7,186 nucleotides of DNA from Candidatus Anoxychlamydiales bacterium (lineage in GTDB: Bacteria > Chlamydiota > Chlamydiia > Chlamydiales > SM23-39): positions 1 through 7,186 of the forward strand of contig JAAKFX010000081.1 in NCBI GenBank assembly GCA_011064865.1, read 5' to 3'. The notes beneath the pieces were generated by a model. That model saw only the letters and a program-made list of their open reading frames with translations. It was not told the origin of the DNA and did no database searches. Position numbers and translations under genes: made by a program. Shown one piece after another: positions 5,614 to 7,186 of this stretch (positions within the stretch are counted from its first letter, which is position 1; every line of letters starts with the position of its first letter).

Positions 5614-7186
5614 ATGGCGAAAATAAATTTTTCTATATCTGGAATGCACTGCGCTAGCTGTGTAAATTCAATTGAAAAAGAGATAAAAAAAATAGATGGC
5701 ATAAAAAAGCTATCTATTAATTTTGCATCATCTAGAGCATTTGTAGAATACGATGACAAAAAAGCAAACCAAGAAAAAATATTTGAAGCTGTTGAAAAAG
5801 CTGGATATTCAGCTGAAAAACCAGATATAGAAAAAGAAAAAAAGCTAAAAGAGATAAAAAGTTTAAAAATCAGATTTATAATATCTTTATGTCTATCACT
5901 TCCTTTGATGTATTTAGCGATGAGCTATGCTTTTTTACCTGAGTATTTAGTTAAACATCTAAGTTTAATTCAATTTCTATTAGCAACGCCTGTAATGTTT
6001 ATGGGATACAATTTTTTTACAGGAGGGATATTTTCTCTTTATAAAACAAAAAAAGCAAATATGGACACGCTAATAGCCATAGGTGTTGGAACTGCATATA
6101 TCTATAGCTTAGTTGCAGCTATAAATATCTGGCTGGGACACTTAGGATATTCTCATAAAGATTTATATTTTGAGATAGCTGCTTTTTTAATTACCTTTAT
6201 TTTACTTGGTAGATATTTAGAAGCTCTTGCAAAAGGAAAAACATCTGAAGCCATAAAAAAATTAATGGGCCTGCAGCCAAAAACAGCAATTGTTATTAAA
6301 GATGACAAAGAAGTTGTAATTCCAATTCTAGAGGTTCTGGTAGATGATATTATAATGGTTCGACCTGGTGAGAAAATCCCTGTTGATGGAATCCTAATAG
6401 ATGGACATTCATCTGTTGATGAATCTATGATAACTGGCGAGAGTATTCCTGTTGAAAAAGAAAAAGATGCAAAAGTTATCGGTGGCACAATAAATAAAAG
6501 TGGCAGTTTTAAATTTAAAACTACAAAAATTGGAAAAGATACAGTTTTATCACAAATAATAAAACTAGTTGAAGAAGCGCAAAGCTCAAAAGCTCCAATT
6601 CAAAAGTTAGCTGATTTTATTGCATCGTATTTCGTGCCAATCGTACTTTTAATTGCTCTTTTTTCTTTTGGTCTTTGGTTTTTTCTAGGGCAAAGTTTTG
6701 TTTTTTCTTTAACAATTTTCATATCAGTTTTGATCATCGCCTGTCCATGTGCACTTGGCCTCGCTACTCCCACAGCTATTATGGTAGGAACGGGAATGGG
6801 CGCTGAGATGGGAATCTTGATAAAAAGCGCAGAGGCTCTTCAAAATCTTAGAAATGTAAAAGCAATAGTTTTTGATAAAACAGGCACCTTAACAGAAGGA
6901 AAACCCGTTGTTACTAATATAATTGTATATGATAAAAGTAAAAAAGAGATTTTAGAGTATGCTTCTTCTATAGAAAAAAGATCCCAACATCCTCTCGCTG
7001 ATGCAATAGTAGAGGCTGCTAGAAAAAATCAAATAACATTTAAAGATGTAAAAAATTTTGAAGAGATTTCAGGAAAAGGCGCCAAAGCTACAATTGAAAA
7101 TAGTGATATTTTAATTGGAAACAAAAATTTTATGCTTGAAAATAGCATTGATATCTCATTTGCTAATTTTGATATTGATCATCTGA
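5614..7186 (+). CDS. copA: Copper-exporting P1B-type ATPase, 3' end beyond the window
   Basis: This inner-membrane pump expels Cu(I) (possibly Ag(I)) using ATP. The frame is open from ATG 5614 to the window edge: 524 codons of a protein that usually has about 700-800 residues, so it is cut by the window rather than broken. Visible in order: one N-terminal heavy-metal-binding domain with GMHCASC (10-16, Cys13 and Cys16); two leading helices (about 85-106, 117-137) and a further pair (about 152-172, 184-200); the actuator motif TGES (274-277); the transport-site CPC (377-379) in a helix ending GLATPTA; the phosphorylation motif DKTGT (421-425, Asp421); and SQHPLA (457-462) with the P1B His459 in the nucleotide domain. 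CPC with an HP motif and the MHCASC domain fit Cu(I). The second copper-site residues (YN and MxxSS) would lie beyond the edge. It is coupled to wrbA upstream. No CopZ chaperone or CueR/CsoR regulator is seen. Confidence 0.94.
   Translation, partial: MAKINFSISGMHCASCVNSIEKEIKKIDGIKKLSINFASSRAFVEYDDKKANQEKIFEAVEKAGYSAEKPDIEKEKKLKEIKSLKIRFIISLCLSLPLMYLAMSYAFLPEYLVKHLSLIQFLLATPVMFMGYNFFTGGIFSLYKTKKANMDTLIAIGVGTAYIYSLVAAINIWLGHLGYSHKDLYFEIAAFLITFILLGRYLEALAKGKTSEAIKKLMGLQPKTAIVIKDDKEVVIPILEVLVDDIIMVRPGEKIPVDGILIDGHSSVDESMITGESIPVEKEKDAKVIGGTINKSGSFKFKTTKIGKDTVLSQIIKLVEEAQSSKAPIQKLADFIASYFVPIVLLIALFSFGLWFFLGQSFVFSLTIFISVLIIACPCALGLATPTAIMVGTGMGAEMGILIKSAEALQNLRNVKAIVFDKTGTLTEGKPVVTNIIVYDKSKKEILEYASSIEKRSQHPLADAIVEAARKNQITFKDVKNFEEISGKGAKATIENSDILIGNKNFMLENSIDISFANFDIDHL

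Noticed and set aside
5535..6488. Minus-strand open frames of 74 and 111 codons opposite wrbA/copA
   Set aside because: They are antisense to clear coding sequence. The Ser/Ile/Thr-rich products are typical shadows of the ATPase frame.

Overview
The window is a gene-dense, AT-rich bacterial stretch (very A/T-biased codons, poly-A/T spacers). It holds five protein genes and, at the extreme left, the tail of a transposable element. Two things hint at the host. The lipoprotein at 1592-3112 resembles, from memory, the OppA-type peptide-binding proteins of Chlamydiae, especially around its SID-x-IG block, its W-x-ADF block and its C-terminal DF-x-YA ending. The neighbouring permease is of the GadC-like type common in intracellular bacteria. 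A full-length hybrid cluster protein suggests anaerobic or nitrosative-stress metabolism. An anaerobic, environmental chlamydia-like bacterium is therefore my best guess, but it is an inference and no taxonomic marker gene is present.

Layout. Bases 1-99 look like the right end of an IS200/IS605-type element lying on the + strand. They contain a subterminal hairpin with one unpaired T, a TTGAC terminal motif, and upstream pairings expected of a TnpB omega RNA; the transposase/TnpB genes would lie left of the window. Bases 117-179 hold an AT-rich terminator and a short direct repeat that close the minus-strand unit. On the minus strand, reading leftwards from 4873, come hcp (hybrid cluster protein), a 105-base spacer with its own candidate promoter, an OppA-like solute-binding lipoprotein, and 5 bases further a 12-helix GadC-like amino-acid antiporter. 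On the plus strand, diverging from hcp across about 120 bases, come wrbA (flavoprotein quinone reductase) and, 9 bases after its stop, the first 524 codons of a copper-exporting P-type ATPase (copA) that runs off the right edge.

How the genes work together. The lipoprotein and permease form a tight two-gene transport unit for peptide or amino-acid uptake or exchange; no ABC permease or ATPase genes accompany the binding protein here. The hcp / wrbA-copA divergent pair reads as a small stress module: Hcp handles NO or hydroxylamine, WrbA does two-electron quinone reduction that avoids semiquinone radicals, and CopA exports Cu(I), which would otherwise damage Fe-S clusters such as those of Hcp. 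That functional link is inferred from gene content and order only. Two start codons were moved inward on Shine-Dalgarno evidence (lipoprotein to 3112, wrbA to 4993). I see no clearly new biological system; the most noteworthy items are the element end with its probable omega RNA, the antiporter without a C-terminal plug paired with an orphan binding protein, and the divergent stress module.
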